Part shown: in pieces, positions 15,780 to 25,360 of the stretch
Numbering within the stretch: the first letter of the stretch is position 1
How the letters are laid out: each line of letters begins with the position of its first letter
Assembly (NCBI RefSeq): GCF_001514495.1
Contig: NZ_BCNM01000017.1
Span: 1-64,000 of the forward strand
Length of the DNA: 64,000 nucleotides
Source of the DNA: Paenibacillus pabuli NBRC 13638
Lineage (GTDB): Bacteria > Bacillota > Bacilli > Paenibacillales > Paenibacillaceae
Direction: 5' to 3'
The notes under the pieces: generated by a model
Seen by the model: the letters and a program-made list of their open reading frames with translations, nothing else
What the model was told of the DNA's origin: nothing
Database searches by the model: none
Program-made: the position numbers and the translations under genes

Positions 15780-16187
15780 ATGAATCTTTTGAATGATATT
15801 AGTTTCCGAAGGTTACAAGGTGCACTCGATGCCTCCAACATCAGACAACGAACGATTGCTGACAACATCGCGAATGCCGACACCCCGTATTTCAAGCGCT
15901 CGGACGTTTCTTTCGAAGAAATGCTACAGGATCAAATGAATGGAGATATGCCTGCTCTTAAAGGGAAAGTAACGGATTCAAGGCATTTTGTCATAGGTCC
16001 TTCCTCTTCCATACCGACACCAGTAGTCAATATGGATCAGTCGACTTCCATGAATAACAACCAGAATAACGTCGATGTAGACAAGGAAATGAGTCTTCTG
16101 GCCGAGAACCAGTTGCGTTACAACGCTTATATCCAGCAAGTGAATGAACAGATCAAAATGATGCGTGTTGGAGTCGAAGGGAGATAG
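15780..16187 (+). CDS. flgB: Flagellar basal-body proximal rod protein FlgB
   Basis: 135 residues, normal for FlgB. The rod-family N-terminal motif is LDASNIRQRTIADNIANADTPYFKR, cited here by residues near 18-42, and the C-terminal coiled-coil region NNVDVDKEMSLLAENQLRYNAY is typical. It forms part of the proximal rod between MS ring and distal rod and is exported by the flagellar type III system. It is the first gene of the fla/che operon, with a very strong ribosome site. flgC follows after five bases. Confidence 0.97.
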   Translation: MNLLNDISFRRLQGALDASNIRQRTIADNIANADTPYFKRSDVSFEEMLQDQMNGDMPALKGKVTDSRHFVIGPSSSIPTPVVNMDQSTSMNNNQNNVDVDKEMSLLAENQLRYNAYIQQVNEQIKMMRVGVEGR

Positions 16188-16192
16188 CTTAG

Positions 16193-16645
16193 GTGAACAT
16201 CAGTAACAGTTTTAATATTAGTGCATCGGCTCTGACAGCTCAGCGCTTGCGAATGGACGTTATATCTTCCAACATTGCGAATGCGGAGACGACGCGCGCG
16301 AGCGTATCCAATGGTGAAGCCGTCCCTTATAAGCGGAAGATGGTCGTACTTGAACCGAATAAGACATCGTTCAACAGCTTGCTGCAAAATCAGATGAGAA
16401 GTAATGGTTCGGGAGACGGGGTTAGAGTATCAGAGATTCGTGAAGATCAATCCCCTTTGAAACCTGTCTATGACCCTTCTCATCCGGATGCCAACGCTGA
16501 AGGGTATGTGTACATGCCTAACGTTGACATTGCAAAAGAGATGGTAGACATGATCTCGGCATCGCGTTCATATGAGGCAAACGTCACAGCCTTAAATTCA
16601 ACCAAGGCCATGATATCGAAAGCATTGGAGATTGGAAGGGCGTAG
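16193..16645 (+). CDS. flgC: Flagellar basal-body rod protein FlgC
   Basis: 150 residues starting GTG at 16193 with AAGGGAG upstream. The N-terminal rod signature VISSNIANAETTRA and the C-terminal VDIAKEMVDMISASRSYEAN motif are those of FlgC. It is a proximal rod subunit, exported without cleavage. It sits between flgB and fliE as in all Bacillota fla/che operons. Confidence 0.97.
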   Translation: MNISNSFNISASALTAQRLRMDVISSNIANAETTRASVSNGEAVPYKRKMVVLEPNKTSFNSLLQNQMRSNGSGDGVRVSEIREDQSPLKPVYDPSHPDANAEGYVYMPNVDIAKEMVDMISASRSYEANVTALNSTKAMISKALEIGRA

Positions 16646-16704
16646 TTAACAGTATAAGGATGGTCCAATAAACCGAAGTACAGAGATGAATGGGAGGGAC
16701 ATTA

Positions 16705-17016
16705 ATGATTCAGAACAACATGTTTAACACACAGGGGATTCAACCGCTTCAGATGCAAAGTACGGCACAAAGCAAGCCATCCACACCAGCCGAAACCATT
16801 CAGAGCTTCGGTACATACCTACAGGATGCGCTCGGGTCTGTAGCTGCACAGGAGTCCCAAGCGCATGAAATGTCAAACCAGTTCATGCTCGGAAAAGTAA
16901 ACGTTGATCAGGTGATGATCGCTTCAGAACAGGCCCTGCTGAGTCTTCAACTTACGTCTCAAGTCCGAAACAAAGTGGTCGAAGCTTATCAAGAGATTAT
17001 GCGTACGCAATTATAA
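16705..17016 (+). CDS. fliE: Flagellar hook-basal body complex protein FliE
   Basis: 103 residues, the usual size. The C-terminal half has SFGTYLQDALGSVAAQE and the conserved SLQLTSQVRNKVVEAYQEIM helix that packs on the MS ring and rod. FliE joins FliF to the rod. The start at 16705 is preferred over an in-frame ATG at 16690 because GGGAGG (16692-16697) lies seven bases before it. A 136-base gap, with no gene seen, separates it from fliF. Confidence 0.96.
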   Translation: MIQNNMFNTQGIQPLQMQSTAQSKPSTPAETIQSFGTYLQDALGSVAAQESQAHEMSNQFMLGKVNVDQVMIASEQALLSLQLTSQVRNKVVEAYQEIMRTQL

Positions 17017-17152
17017 AAAAAGGCATACTTGCGCTTCGATAGCAGCGCTGATCATTACAACAAGCAGCTGCGTGCTGCTCCTGACTTGATCTCTATGACC
17101 TAAAGAGATAACGGAAGGACAGACTAAGCTAAGTTTCGGATGGGGTGACAGA

Positions 17153-18736
17153 GTGAATGAGAGAATTGCCCAGTACAGGGACAAGGCATCCCAGTATTGG
17201 AATAGTTTTAGCAAAAAGCAAAAAGTATTATTTATATCGACCTTTCTGTTTTTGATTTTGGCTGCAGTCGTACTAACTATGCAATTGTCCAAAACGGAAT
17301 ATGAAGTTGCGTTTACGGATTTGAATGCAAGTGATTCTGCGGGCGTAATTAACTACCTGGATTCATCAAGTATTCCGTACAAATTAAGTGCAGATGGCAA
17401 GACCATATCCGTACCAAGCACGGATGTTGCGATTGCAAAAGTGAACATCGGGTCCCAAGGAATTATTCAGAATGGTTCATTAGGGTATAAGTCATTCGAG
17501 GAATCCTCATCACCAATCGGCATGACGGACAAAGAGTTTGATGTGAAGTATAACAACGCATTAAACGGAGAAGTGGAGCAATTGCTTCAACGGATGCAAG
17601 GGATACAAGATGCAAAAGTGCTGGTCAACATGCCAAAAGATAATATCTTTGCTGGCTTGGAAGAACAGGATAAAGCGTCAGCATCGGTGGCTCTCCAATT
17701 TAAACCCGGTTATCACCCAAATCAGGCAGCGGTAGATGGCTACTTTAATTTGGTTAAGACTGCCATTCCAAATCTACCTATTGAGAATATTACGATCACC
17801 AACACGGATGAAGCGGAACTGATTCCAACAGCACGTGGTGGCAGTGGCGGATTATCTACTGAAGTACAGGAAAACATGGCTTTACAGAAAAAATTTGAAA
17901 ATGATGTTCGGAATAACGTGAAACAATTTCTTTCCCAGATTGTAGGGGATGAGAACGTTAACGTTTTGGTTGCTTCCAAACTGAATTTCGATAAGGAAAC
18001 ACGGAAAGAAAATCTGGTCACCCCGGTCGATGTAGATAATATGAAAGGCATCGAAATCAGTGTGCAAGAGATTCAAAAGAGCTACACTGGGGCTAGTAAT
18101 CCAACAGGTGGTGTCGCGGGTACCGGTCAAGAGGAAGTTCCAGGGTATCCTTCATCAGATGCAGCTGGGAACTCCTCTTCAGAAGAAACATCAAGCACCA
18201 AAAATTACGATGTCAACCGTATTGTAAAAGATATCGTTTCTAGTCCATACACTGTAAAAGATTTAACCATTAATGTAGCGGTTGAACCACCTGCGGGAGA
18301 AACAGAATTGCAGGCACCTGTTCAGGATGCAATCCAAAACATTTTGGTTAACATTGTTCGTGCATCGTTAGCGGATTCAGGCACGGTAACCAGTGATGCG
18401 GATCTGGCCAAAAAAGTTTCAGTGATTTCCCAAGGATTCCAAACGGCTGCAGCAACAAATACTGGCTTCCAGCTTTCCACAGGAATGATGTGGGGCGCAG
18501 GAGCACTGGTGGCAGCGTTGATTGCAGCGGTAGTTATTTTGTTAGTACGCCGTCGTCGCAAACAAAACGAAATAGAAGAAGAGGAGATTCCTCTTCCAGT
18601 AGCAACAGAGTTTCCGTCCATTACGTTGGACAGTGTAACGAACGAAAGTCAAGTGCGCAAACAATTGGAGAGTTTGGCCAAGAAAAAGCCAGACGAATTC
18701 GTCAATCTGCTGCGTACATGGCTGGCTGACGAATAG
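17153..18736 (+). CDS. fliF: Flagellar MS-ring protein FliF
   Basis: 527 residues, GTG start with GGGGTG upstream. A membrane segment lies at about 24-44 (VLFISTFLFLILAAVVLTM) and a second at about 445-465 before an RRRRK anchor. Between them are the ring-building motifs, including ALNGEVEQLLQRMQGIQDAKV and the Ser/Gly-rich linker (about 320-350) of the FliF beta collar region. The acidic C-terminal tail ending FVNLLRTWLADE is the FliG-binding segment. It forms the ring in the cytoplasmic membrane on which the motor is built. Confidence 0.97.
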   Translation: MNERIAQYRDKASQYWNSFSKKQKVLFISTFLFLILAAVVLTMQLSKTEYEVAFTDLNASDSAGVINYLDSSSIPYKLSADGKTISVPSTDVAIAKVNIGSQGIIQNGSLGYKSFEESSSPIGMTDKEFDVKYNNALNGEVEQLLQRMQGIQDAKVLVNMPKDNIFAGLEEQDKASASVALQFKPGYHPNQAAVDGYFNLVKTAIPNLPIENITITNTDEAELIPTARGGSGGLSTEVQENMALQKKFENDVRNNVKQFLSQIVGDENVNVLVASKLNFDKETRKENLVTPVDVDNMKGIEISVQEIQKSYTGASNPTGGVAGTGQEEVPGYPSSDAAGNSSSEETSSTKNYDVNRIVKDIVSSPYTVKDLTINVAVEPPAGETELQAPVQDAIQNILVNIVRASLADSGTVTSDADLAKKVSVISQGFQTAAATNTGFQLSTGMMWGAGALVAALIAAVVILLVRRRRKQNEIEEEEIPLPVATEFPSITLDSVTNESQVRKQLESLAKKKPDEFVNLLRTWLADE

Positions 18737-18747
18737 AGGTGAACGCA

Positions 18748-19764
18748 TTGGCGAAGGCAAGCAGTCAAGGTCTGACTGGAAGACAAAAAGCAGCAATTTT
18801 GTTGATTACATTAGGTCCGGAGGTATCTGCACAAATCTTCAAACATCTGCGTGATGAGGAGATCGAACAATTAACGTTAGAGATTGCCAATGTTCGCAAG
18901 GTGGATGCTTCCGAAAAAGATATGATTATGGCTGAGTTCCATCAGATCTGTCTCGCACAGGAATACATTTCTCAGGGCGGTATTACGTATGCAAGAGAAA
19001 TTTTGGAGAAAGCACTCGGCTCGCAAAAAGCACTTGAAGTTATTAACCGTTTGACGGCTACGCTGCAAGTTAGACCATTTGACTTTGCACGCAAAGCAGA
19101 TCCAAATCAGATTTTGAACTTCATTCAAAATGAAAGTCCTCAAACGATCGCACTGGTATTATCGTACTTGCAATTCGAGCAGGCGGCAGCCATCTTGTCC
19201 TCGCTACCACAAGAGAAGCAAGCGGACGTGGCACGCAGGGTCGCTGTGATGGACAGTACTTCTCCAGAAGTTATATCTCAAGTGGAGCGCGTACTGGAAC
19301 AAAAGCTATCTTCTACTGTGACGCAGGACTACACGAATGCGGGTGGTATCGAATCCATCGTTCAGATCTTGAATGGAGTCGACCGGGGTACGGAACGTAC
19401 CATTCTCGACTCACTGGAAATTCAGGATCCGGAACTTGCAGAAGAAATCAAGAAACGTATGTTTGTATTCGAGGATATCGTCAATGTGGATGATCGTTCA
19501 ATTCAGCGCATTATCCGGGATATCGACAACGGAGATCTGCAATTGGCGCTCAAAGTGGCAAGCGAAGAAGTGCGGGATGCCGTATTCCGGAATATGTCGA
19601 AACGGATGTCGGAAACGTTCAAAGAAGAGATGGAATTCATGGGACCTGTGCGGTTGCGTGATGTTGAGGAAGCTCAAACTCGTATCGTAGGAACGATCCG
19701 TAGATTGGAAGAAGCCGGTGAGATCATTATCGCTCGCGGTGGAGGAGATGATATCATTGTCTAA
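18748..19764 (+). CDS. fliG: Flagellar motor switch protein FliG
   Basis: 338 residues, the same length as B. subtilis FliG. The TTG at 18748 is chosen because GAGGTGA is five bases upstream and the product begins MAKASSQGLTGRQKAAIL, matching relatives; the GTG at 18739 has no ribosome site. The middle domain and the FVFEDIV segment precede the C-terminal torque helix with charged residues (RNMSKRMSETFKEEMEFMG). It couples the MotAB stator to rotation and binds FliF and FliM/FliY. Confidence 0.97.
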   Translation: MAKASSQGLTGRQKAAILLITLGPEVSAQIFKHLRDEEIEQLTLEIANVRKVDASEKDMIMAEFHQICLAQEYISQGGITYAREILEKALGSQKALEVINRLTATLQVRPFDFARKADPNQILNFIQNESPQTIALVLSYLQFEQAAAILSSLPQEKQADVARRVAVMDSTSPEVISQVERVLEQKLSSTVTQDYTNAGGIESIVQILNGVDRGTERTILDSLEIQDPELAEEIKKRMFVFEDIVNVDDRSIQRIIRDIDNGDLQLALKVASEEVRDAVFRNMSKRMSETFKEEMEFMGPVRLRDVEEAQTRIVGTIRRLEEAGEIIIARGGGDDIIV

Positions 19765-20608
19765 TTTGATTAAATCTTTCCAGTATGTACCGGTCGATGA
19801 CCGCAAACGACTCGAAAATCACCATCATTATGGTGGAACTGAGTCTGAGACAGAATTAGATGGTGAAGGTTCTGAAGCTGAGGTGCTGCAGGCACGTGTA
19901 GACGAAGAAACACAACGTCTTACTGCGGAGATGCTGGAGGATGCCAAGGAGTTTGCAGAAAAGCAGGTACGTGAAGCTTCAGAGGAAGCGGAGCGAATGC
20001 TTCAAGAAGCCCGCGAACAAATCGATGCCTGGTGGCAGGAGCAGCGTCAGCAGGACGAACATCTGACTGAAGCGCTTCGTTCACAAGGTTTCCAGCAGGG
20101 TTTTGAAGAAGGCAAAGTACAGGCTGAACTGGATCTCCAGGTGCAGATCGAAGAGATGATGAAGGAAGCCCGTGAAGTCCTTGAGGAAGCATACGTAGCT
20201 AAAGATCAAATTATTCAGGAAGCAGAGCCGTTCCTTGTAGAGCTTGCATGCGGCATTGCTGAGAAAGTAATAGATAGACAACTTTCTGTTGAACCCGAAC
20301 ATACGTTAGAGCTGATTCGTCAGAACTTGCTACGCAAACGGGAGCAGGGGATGATCACATTATGTGTAGCACCTGATCAATTTGCTTTTGTACAAGCCGC
20401 GCGTGAGGAACTCGCTCTGGCGATTGACTCCCAGGCAGAATTGCAAATTCTGCCTGATGCTACGGTAAAAGATAAAGGATGTGTTATACGCTCGTCATTT
20501 GGAAGCGTAGATGCGAGAATCGATACACAACTTTCTGAAATCAAAAAAGAACTGGTCCGCATAGCACTTGAGGATGAGGAGCGAAAAAATCAACATGAAG
20601 GTTCTTAG
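19757..20608 (+). CDS. fliH: Flagellar export apparatus protein FliH
   Basis: 283 residues with a TTG start at 19757, nine bases after GGAGGAG and overlapping the end of fliG. An in-frame ATG at 19748 is only two bases from that site. The middle (about 45-125) is a long Glu/Gln/Ala coiled coil with AEKQVREASEEAERML and QEQRQQDEHLTEAL. The C-terminal V-ATPase-E-like domain includes LACGIAEKVIDRQLSVEP. It is the stator that holds the ATPase FliI at the C-ring and regulates it. Confidence 0.93.
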   Translation: MSNLIKSFQYVPVDDRKRLENHHHYGGTESETELDGEGSEAEVLQARVDEETQRLTAEMLEDAKEFAEKQVREASEEAERMLQEAREQIDAWWQEQRQQDEHLTEALRSQGFQQGFEEGKVQAELDLQVQIEEMMKEAREVLEEAYVAKDQIIQEAEPFLVELACGIAEKVIDRQLSVEPEHTLELIRQNLLRKREQGMITLCVAPDQFAFVQAAREELALAIDSQAELQILPDATVKDKGCVIRSSFGSVDARIDTQLSEIKKELVRIALEDEERKNQHEGS

Positions 20609-21914
20609 TTCACAGCGTTATATGGAGCACTTGCGGCAGTTTGATCCCGTTCGCATTAACGGCAAAGTTACTCAGGTCATAGGTCTCATGGTTGAGTCTG
20701 AAGGTCCGGATGCGAGTATCGGTGATGTATGTTATATCTATCCAGGCAAATCCGCAAAGCCGCTTCAGGCAGAGGTCGTTGGATTTCGGGATAACAAAGT
20801 GCTGCTAATGCCGCTGGGTGAACTTCAATCCATTGGTCCAGGATGTGATGTGGTCGGAACGGGGAAACCGCTTGGGGTACAGGTTGGATCTGAATTGCTC
20901 GGTAAGGTATTAGATGGATTGGGAAAACCTTTGGACGGATCATTGCTACCGTCTAGAATGCCAATGTATTCTACGTCCAATACGCCAGTAAATCCGATGG
21001 ACCGACCTCGGGTGCTCGAAACGATGGGTGTTGGTGTGAGAGCGATTGATGGTCTGTTGACGGTTGGGAAGGGACAGCGGGTCGGGATCTTTGCCGGATC
21101 AGGTGTAGGTAAAAGTACGCTGATGGGTATGATTGCCCGCAATACAGCAGCTGACGTCAACGTAATTGCTTTGGTTGGCGAACGGGGACGTGAGGTTCGT
21201 GATTTTATTGAGCGGGATTTGGGCCCGGAAGGTCTGGAACGATCCGTCGTTATTGTTGCTACGTCAGATCAGCCTGCATTGATTCGAATCAAGGGTGCTG
21301 TCATCGCAACCACCATTGCGGAATATTTCAGAGACAGAGGCATGAATGTGATGTTGATGATGGACTCCGTCACCCGTTACGCCATGGCTCAAAGGGAAGT
21401 GGGACTTGCCGTGGGAGAGCCACCTGCGATGAGAGGGTACACACCTTCTGTGTTTGCGAGTTTGCCCAAGTTGCTTGAGCGAGCAGGAACGGGGCCAACA
21501 GGTTCGATCACAGCTTTTTACACGGTCCTGGTGGACGGGGATGATATGAACGAACCCATCGCAGATGCGGTGAGGGGTATACTGGATGGTCATATTGTGC
21601 TGAATCGGTCCATTGCAAATAAAGGTCATTTTCCTGCCATTGATGTACTTGCCAGCATTAGTCGTGTCATGAAGGACATCGCTCCTGAAGAGCAGTTGGA
21701 AGCTGTTAATAATATGAAGAGACTAATGGCTGTATACAAAGAATCAGAGGATTTAATTAACATCGGGGCCTACCAAAGAGGTTCCAATGCAGCCATTGAT
21801 GAGTCCATAGACCAGATTGATAGCATTTGGAACTTTACAAAACAGAAAGTCGATGAAAAAGTAACGCTAAGTGAAGTACAGGAACGTTTGATTCTTGAAT
21901 TTGCAAGGAGATGA
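20595..21914 (+). CDS. fliI: Flagellum-specific ATP synthase FliI
   Basis: 439 residues. The P-loop is GIFAGSGVGKSTLMGMI near residue 165, and the Walker B region MLMMDSVTRYAMAQREVG follows. The beta-barrel N-terminal domain and C-terminal helical domain match F1-ATPase beta-type proteins. The enzyme unfolds and delivers export substrates to the FlhAB gate. The start at 20595 (MKVLSSQRYMEHL) gives the family length; upstream in-frame ATG/TTG codons at 20568 and 20574 are less likely. It overlaps fliH by 14 bases. Confidence 0.96.
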   Translation: MKVLSSQRYMEHLRQFDPVRINGKVTQVIGLMVESEGPDASIGDVCYIYPGKSAKPLQAEVVGFRDNKVLLMPLGELQSIGPGCDVVGTGKPLGVQVGSELLGKVLDGLGKPLDGSLLPSRMPMYSTSNTPVNPMDRPRVLETMGVGVRAIDGLLTVGKGQRVGIFAGSGVGKSTLMGMIARNTAADVNVIALVGERGREVRDFIERDLGPEGLERSVVIVATSDQPALIRIKGAVIATTIAEYFRDRGMNVMLMMDSVTRYAMAQREVGLAVGEPPAMRGYTPSVFASLPKLLERAGTGPTGSITAFYTVLVDGDDMNEPIADAVRGILDGHIVLNRSIANKGHFPAIDVLASISRVMKDIAPEEQLEAVNNMKRLMAVYKESEDLINIGAYQRGSNAAIDESIDQIDSIWNFTKQKVDEKVTLSEVQERLILEFARR

Positions 21915-21925
21915 AAGGGTAAACG

Positions 21926-22378
21926 ATGAAATTTCGATATCATTTCCAGAAGGTTGTTGACCTGAAAAGCAATGAAAAAACGCAAGCGGAGTGGATGTTA
22001 TCCACAGCGATCGGAAAACTTCAGACGGAGGAAGAGCATCTTTTGCAACTTATGAATGATAAAAGGGAACTGATTGATGTCATTCAATCCGCTACGGAGA
22101 GCAAGGCTTCCGTATCCAGCATTCAGGAGATGCAGCGGTATGTCCATCACCTTGATGAGTGCATTTTACGAAAAAATAGTGATGTTCGACATGCTCAGGT
22201 CAATGTGCAACGGAATCAGACGTTTCTGAACGGCAAAATGATGGACGAAAAAGTGTGGCTTGGAGCGAGAGACAAGGCCAAAATCAAATTTCAGCAGGAG
22301 ATGCTCCTCCGGGAACAGAACGATCTGGACGAGATGGCTACTGTACGCTTCGCTGCCAAAGCCGGACGCGCGAATTGA
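21926..22378 (+). CDS. fliJ: Flagellar export chaperone FliJ
   Basis: 150 residues, almost wholly predicted antiparallel coiled coil, beginning MKFRYHFQKVVDLKSNEK, the FliJ hallmark. FliJ resembles the gamma subunit of F1-ATPase, binds the FliI ring and FlhA, and escorts other chaperones. It sits 11 bases after fliI, in the standard order. Confidence 0.93.
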   Translation: MKFRYHFQKVVDLKSNEKTQAEWMLSTAIGKLQTEEEHLLQLMNDKRELIDVIQSATESKASVSSIQEMQRYVHHLDECILRKNSDVRHAQVNVQRNQTFLNGKMMDEKVWLGARDKAKIKFQQEMLLREQNDLDEMATVRFAAKAGRAN

Positions 22379-22419
22379 GTGGGCCGGCGCGAAGTTGTCT
22401 CGTGAAGGAGGAATGAACA

Positions 22420-23358
22420 ATGGCTGTTAAAGACACGGATTTGGAAAAAGAGTCGAGCGGCGGTTGGGAAAAGTTTCTGATGATTTCAATCCCAATTGTG
22501 TTCACTGTGGTATTGCTGGGTGTAATGCTGACTCTATTTAATGTAGATATTCGCAACAACCTACTTGAAGTGGCTAACAAAGTTCCTGTCGTGAAGAACT
22601 GGTTACCCGATCCTGTTTTAGATCCAGAGAAAGAGAAACTGGAGAAAAGCGAGCAACAGGTCGAAAGTGCAGAAGCAACAATAGAAAAGCTGAAGGCACA
22701 AGTGAGCGCCAAAGAAACAGAGCTCAAAGAAGCGAAGAATGCTACAACGACAGAGACAAAAAAAGCCAGCGAACTGCAAAAGAAATTGGATGAGGCAGAA
22801 AAAGCTGCTGAAACTGCTGCATCGGTGACTCCGGAGACGGAGTCTGATTATCAGAAACAAATTAAAGATTTGGCAAAGATGTATGCGGACATGAGTCCCA
22901 GCAAGGCTGCGCCAATTTTGCAAAATATGACGAATGAAGAGATGGTACTGCTCTTAAGTGCGATGCAATCCGCAGCGCGGACCAAGGTGTTGGAGAAAAT
23001 GGACCCCAAAACAGCGGCTGATGTCACGATGATGATGAAGGATGCCAAACCCTCCGGTGATCTGGCTTTGGATGCCATTCAATCTCGCTTAAAGAAAGAG
23101 ACTGCAACCACATCAACGGCGTCAACGACCAACTCCAAAAATTTGGATAAAAATCAGCTTAGTCAAACGTTTGCTTCTATGTCGGCCTCGAGTGGCGCCA
23201 AGCTGCTGTTGGAGACTTATAAATTAAGTCCTGACAAAACCTTGACCATCCTGAATTCGGTGGACGATGCGACACGTTCTCAATTGCTTGAAAACATGTC
23301 GACAGAAAATTCAGTTGAAACTGCGAAAATCTTAAACAAATTAATGGGTAACAAGTAA
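22420..23358 (+). CDS. ylxF: YlxF-like membrane protein with MgtE-N-like domain
   Basis: 312 residues. One membrane segment (about 19-41, FLMISIPIVFTVVLLGVML), a coiled coil (about 66-125) and two helical repeats of the MgtE intracellular-domain type (KMYADMSPSKAAPILQNM, then MDPKTAADVTMMM, and again in the last 60 residues). The same slot in B. subtilis holds ylxF, and a related protein in other genera chaperones MotA/stator or binds FliG-like partners. Its topology here suggests a periplasm-facing C-terminal region. A clean GAAGGAGG precedes the ATG. The function is inferred from position. Confidence 0.85.
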   Translation: MAVKDTDLEKESSGGWEKFLMISIPIVFTVVLLGVMLTLFNVDIRNNLLEVANKVPVVKNWLPDPVLDPEKEKLEKSEQQVESAEATIEKLKAQVSAKETELKEAKNATTTETKKASELQKKLDEAEKAAETAASVTPETESDYQKQIKDLAKMYADMSPSKAAPILQNMTNEEMVLLLSAMQSAARTKVLEKMDPKTAADVTMMMKDAKPSGDLALDAIQSRLKKETATTSTASTTNSKNLDKNQLSQTFASMSASSGAKLLLETYKLSPDKTLTILNSVDDATRSQLLENMSTENSVETAKILNKLMGNK

Positions 23359-23399
23359 GATCGTAGCTTCTGTTCACTATGGAGAGGAGGTGAAAACAA

Positions 23400-24782
23400 A
23401 TGTCGATTGTATATCAAATGACATCTACGTCATCTGCCAAGACAACAGGTGCAACTCAGACGGCAGGAACTGGATCCAAAGGTGCAGCTGCTGGGACGAG
23501 TGGGGATTTTCTACAAACTCTGGCACAGTCTTTAAGTGGGGGTACAACAGAGGATAACAGCTCGGCTGCTGCAGGGAGCTTAACAGTGAATCCACTTATG
23601 TTTACATTTGCAACGAGTGAGGATGGCGAGCAAACGTCGATCACCGAAATGCTAAGTTCCCTATTCTCAGATTTGGATTCGCTTGACGAAGCTTTGGAGA
23701 ACGATCCGTCACTACTAGGGGATATACAAACTCTGATTCAGCAGATGTACGCTCAATTAAATGCCAACACTGGAGTTCAAGCGGAAGGCTCTGATGAACC
23801 TACACTTGAAGCGGGAAATGCAGCCTCAACAATTGATCTGACGGAACATCCGGCAGCAGTGCGCTTTGTATTGCAGGATGTGCTTACACAGTTGATTTCG
23901 GGAATGAATGAGCCGGATAGTGCAGTTGCCAAAAATGCACCAGAATTCAAGCACTTGCTTCAATCTCTTCAAAGTCAGCTGCAGGATGCGGGTATTGACA
24001 CCAGTCTTACTAAAGGTTGGACTGAGCTCAAATCCATTCTGGACACCTTAGCGGTGGCTAAAAATCAGGCTGTTCAAGTCGCTCCAACGAATTCAGGTCA
24101 ATCGTCCAAGCAAGAATCGGTGGTACCGCAAGTTCTTGTTGCAACGGTTTCAAATGCTGGATCTAAAGGCACTGTAGAATCGGATGTAACAGCTTCTTCA
24201 AAGGAAGTCGGAGAAGTGGACCATTCAAGCATCATCACAGCAGGTGAGTTATCCTTGCGTTCATCAGGTACAGCGGCAGGTAAACCGGCTGAGCCTGTAA
24301 TGCAGACATCTCAGTTTGCAAAAGAGATGACACAGTTTGTTGTGAACAAATTGGACATCGTGCAGCAAAAAGGATTTTCGGAGGCAACCATCTCGCTTCG
24401 TCCGGAACATCTGGGTAAGCTCGATGTGCAGATTACATTGCAAAATGGACAATTGGTTGCCCGTTTTATGACGGAACATTCAATGGCGAAAGACATGCTC
24501 GAACAGCAGATGATGCAGCTGCGTAGCTCGCTTCAAGCTCAGGGCATTCAAGTGGAACGGCTTGAGGTTACTCAAAACAGTTCACTAGGTTCACAGATGT
24601 ATCAAGATGGGGGACGCCAGCCGGGAAGCAACTCTCAGCAGCAACGTCGTTCACGTGAACGTGAAGAACAATCGGATGATGCTGTAACTACAGCAAGTCT
24701 TCAGGAAGAATTACGCAACTGGCGCAGCGAGCATGAAGACGGAACCGACCTTCGAAGAGACACGTTTACAGCAGAAGCTTAA
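23400..24782 (+). CDS. fliK: Flagellar hook-length control protein FliK
   Basis: 460 residues. The first ~300 are Ser/Thr/Gln/Ala-rich low-complexity sequence, as expected for the exported molecular ruler. The C-terminal domain (about 300-400) has ISLRPEHLGKLDVQITLQ and LRSSLQAQGIQVERLEV, the hook-length control domain that acts on FlhB to switch export from hook to filament. GAGGAGGTGA lies before the ATG. Compare the FliK-like gene at the window's left edge, which has the same C-terminal pattern. Confidence 0.95.
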   Translation: MSIVYQMTSTSSAKTTGATQTAGTGSKGAAAGTSGDFLQTLAQSLSGGTTEDNSSAAAGSLTVNPLMFTFATSEDGEQTSITEMLSSLFSDLDSLDEALENDPSLLGDIQTLIQQMYAQLNANTGVQAEGSDEPTLEAGNAASTIDLTEHPAAVRFVLQDVLTQLISGMNEPDSAVAKNAPEFKHLLQSLQSQLQDAGIDTSLTKGWTELKSILDTLAVAKNQAVQVAPTNSGQSSKQESVVPQVLVATVSNAGSKGTVESDVTASSKEVGEVDHSSIITAGELSLRSSGTAAGKPAEPVMQTSQFAKEMTQFVVNKLDIVQQKGFSEATISLRPEHLGKLDVQITLQNGQLVARFMTEHSMAKDMLEQQMMQLRSSLQAQGIQVERLEVTQNSSLGSQMYQDGGRQPGSNSQQQRRSREREEQSDDAVTTASLQEELRNWRSEHEDGTDLRRDTFTAEA

Positions 24783-24802
24783 ATCAGAAATGAGGTGAAA
24801 AT

Positions 24803-25360
24803 ATGGCTAATGAAGCTATTTCAACGAATAATACTTGGCCTAACTATTCGGCGGCGAATAAAGCCACAACAAGTGCTGCAACGAAGGAGCTGGGCAAGGA
24901 TCAGTTTCTTAAAATACTGATTACTCAACTTCAGAACCAGGATCCTATGCAACCTATGGAAGATAAGGAATTTATCGCTCAGATGGCTCAGTTCAGTTCG
25001 GTAGAACAACTGGTGAATATCTCCACTCAGCTTAAGACGTTGAATCAATCTCTTGGGGCTGTATCTGGCATGATTGGCCGAGAGATCAGCTGGCTTTCTT
25101 CTAATAAAGAGGATAACGGAACCCTCCGTCAGGGTATTGTGGATTCCATCGTTGTAAGAGATGGTGTGCAGTATGCCAAAGTGGGCAAGGACGAAATCAA
25201 GTTGGATGAAATTATCCAGGTAACCAATCCGGCGCAGGCTGAAGGAAATGAGCCTCCGGTTCAGAATGTCGATGATGGAATTGAAGCTGAAGCGAACCAG
25301 GACCAGAGCAATCAGCCAGAATCCTCAGCGCAGCCTGAAGACAATGGAAACACACTATGA
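24803..25360 (+). CDS. flgD: Flagellar hook assembly (cap) protein FlgD
   Basis: 185 residues. The N-terminal LGKDQFLKILITQLQNQDPM and MEDKEFIAQMAQFSSVEQL motifs are diagnostic. The C-terminal region is short, with a Glu/Gln/Asn-rich tail, so the large Ig-like domains of some FlgD proteins are missing, as is common in Bacillota. It caps the growing hook. Its stop overlaps the next ATG in an ATGA junction. Confidence 0.95.
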   Translation: MANEAISTNNTWPNYSAANKATTSAATKELGKDQFLKILITQLQNQDPMQPMEDKEFIAQMAQFSSVEQLVNISTQLKTLNQSLGAVSGMIGREISWLSSNKEDNGTLRQGIVDSIVVRDGVQYAKVGKDEIKLDEIIQVTNPAQAEGNEPPVQNVDDGIEAEANQDQSNQPESSAQPEDNGNTL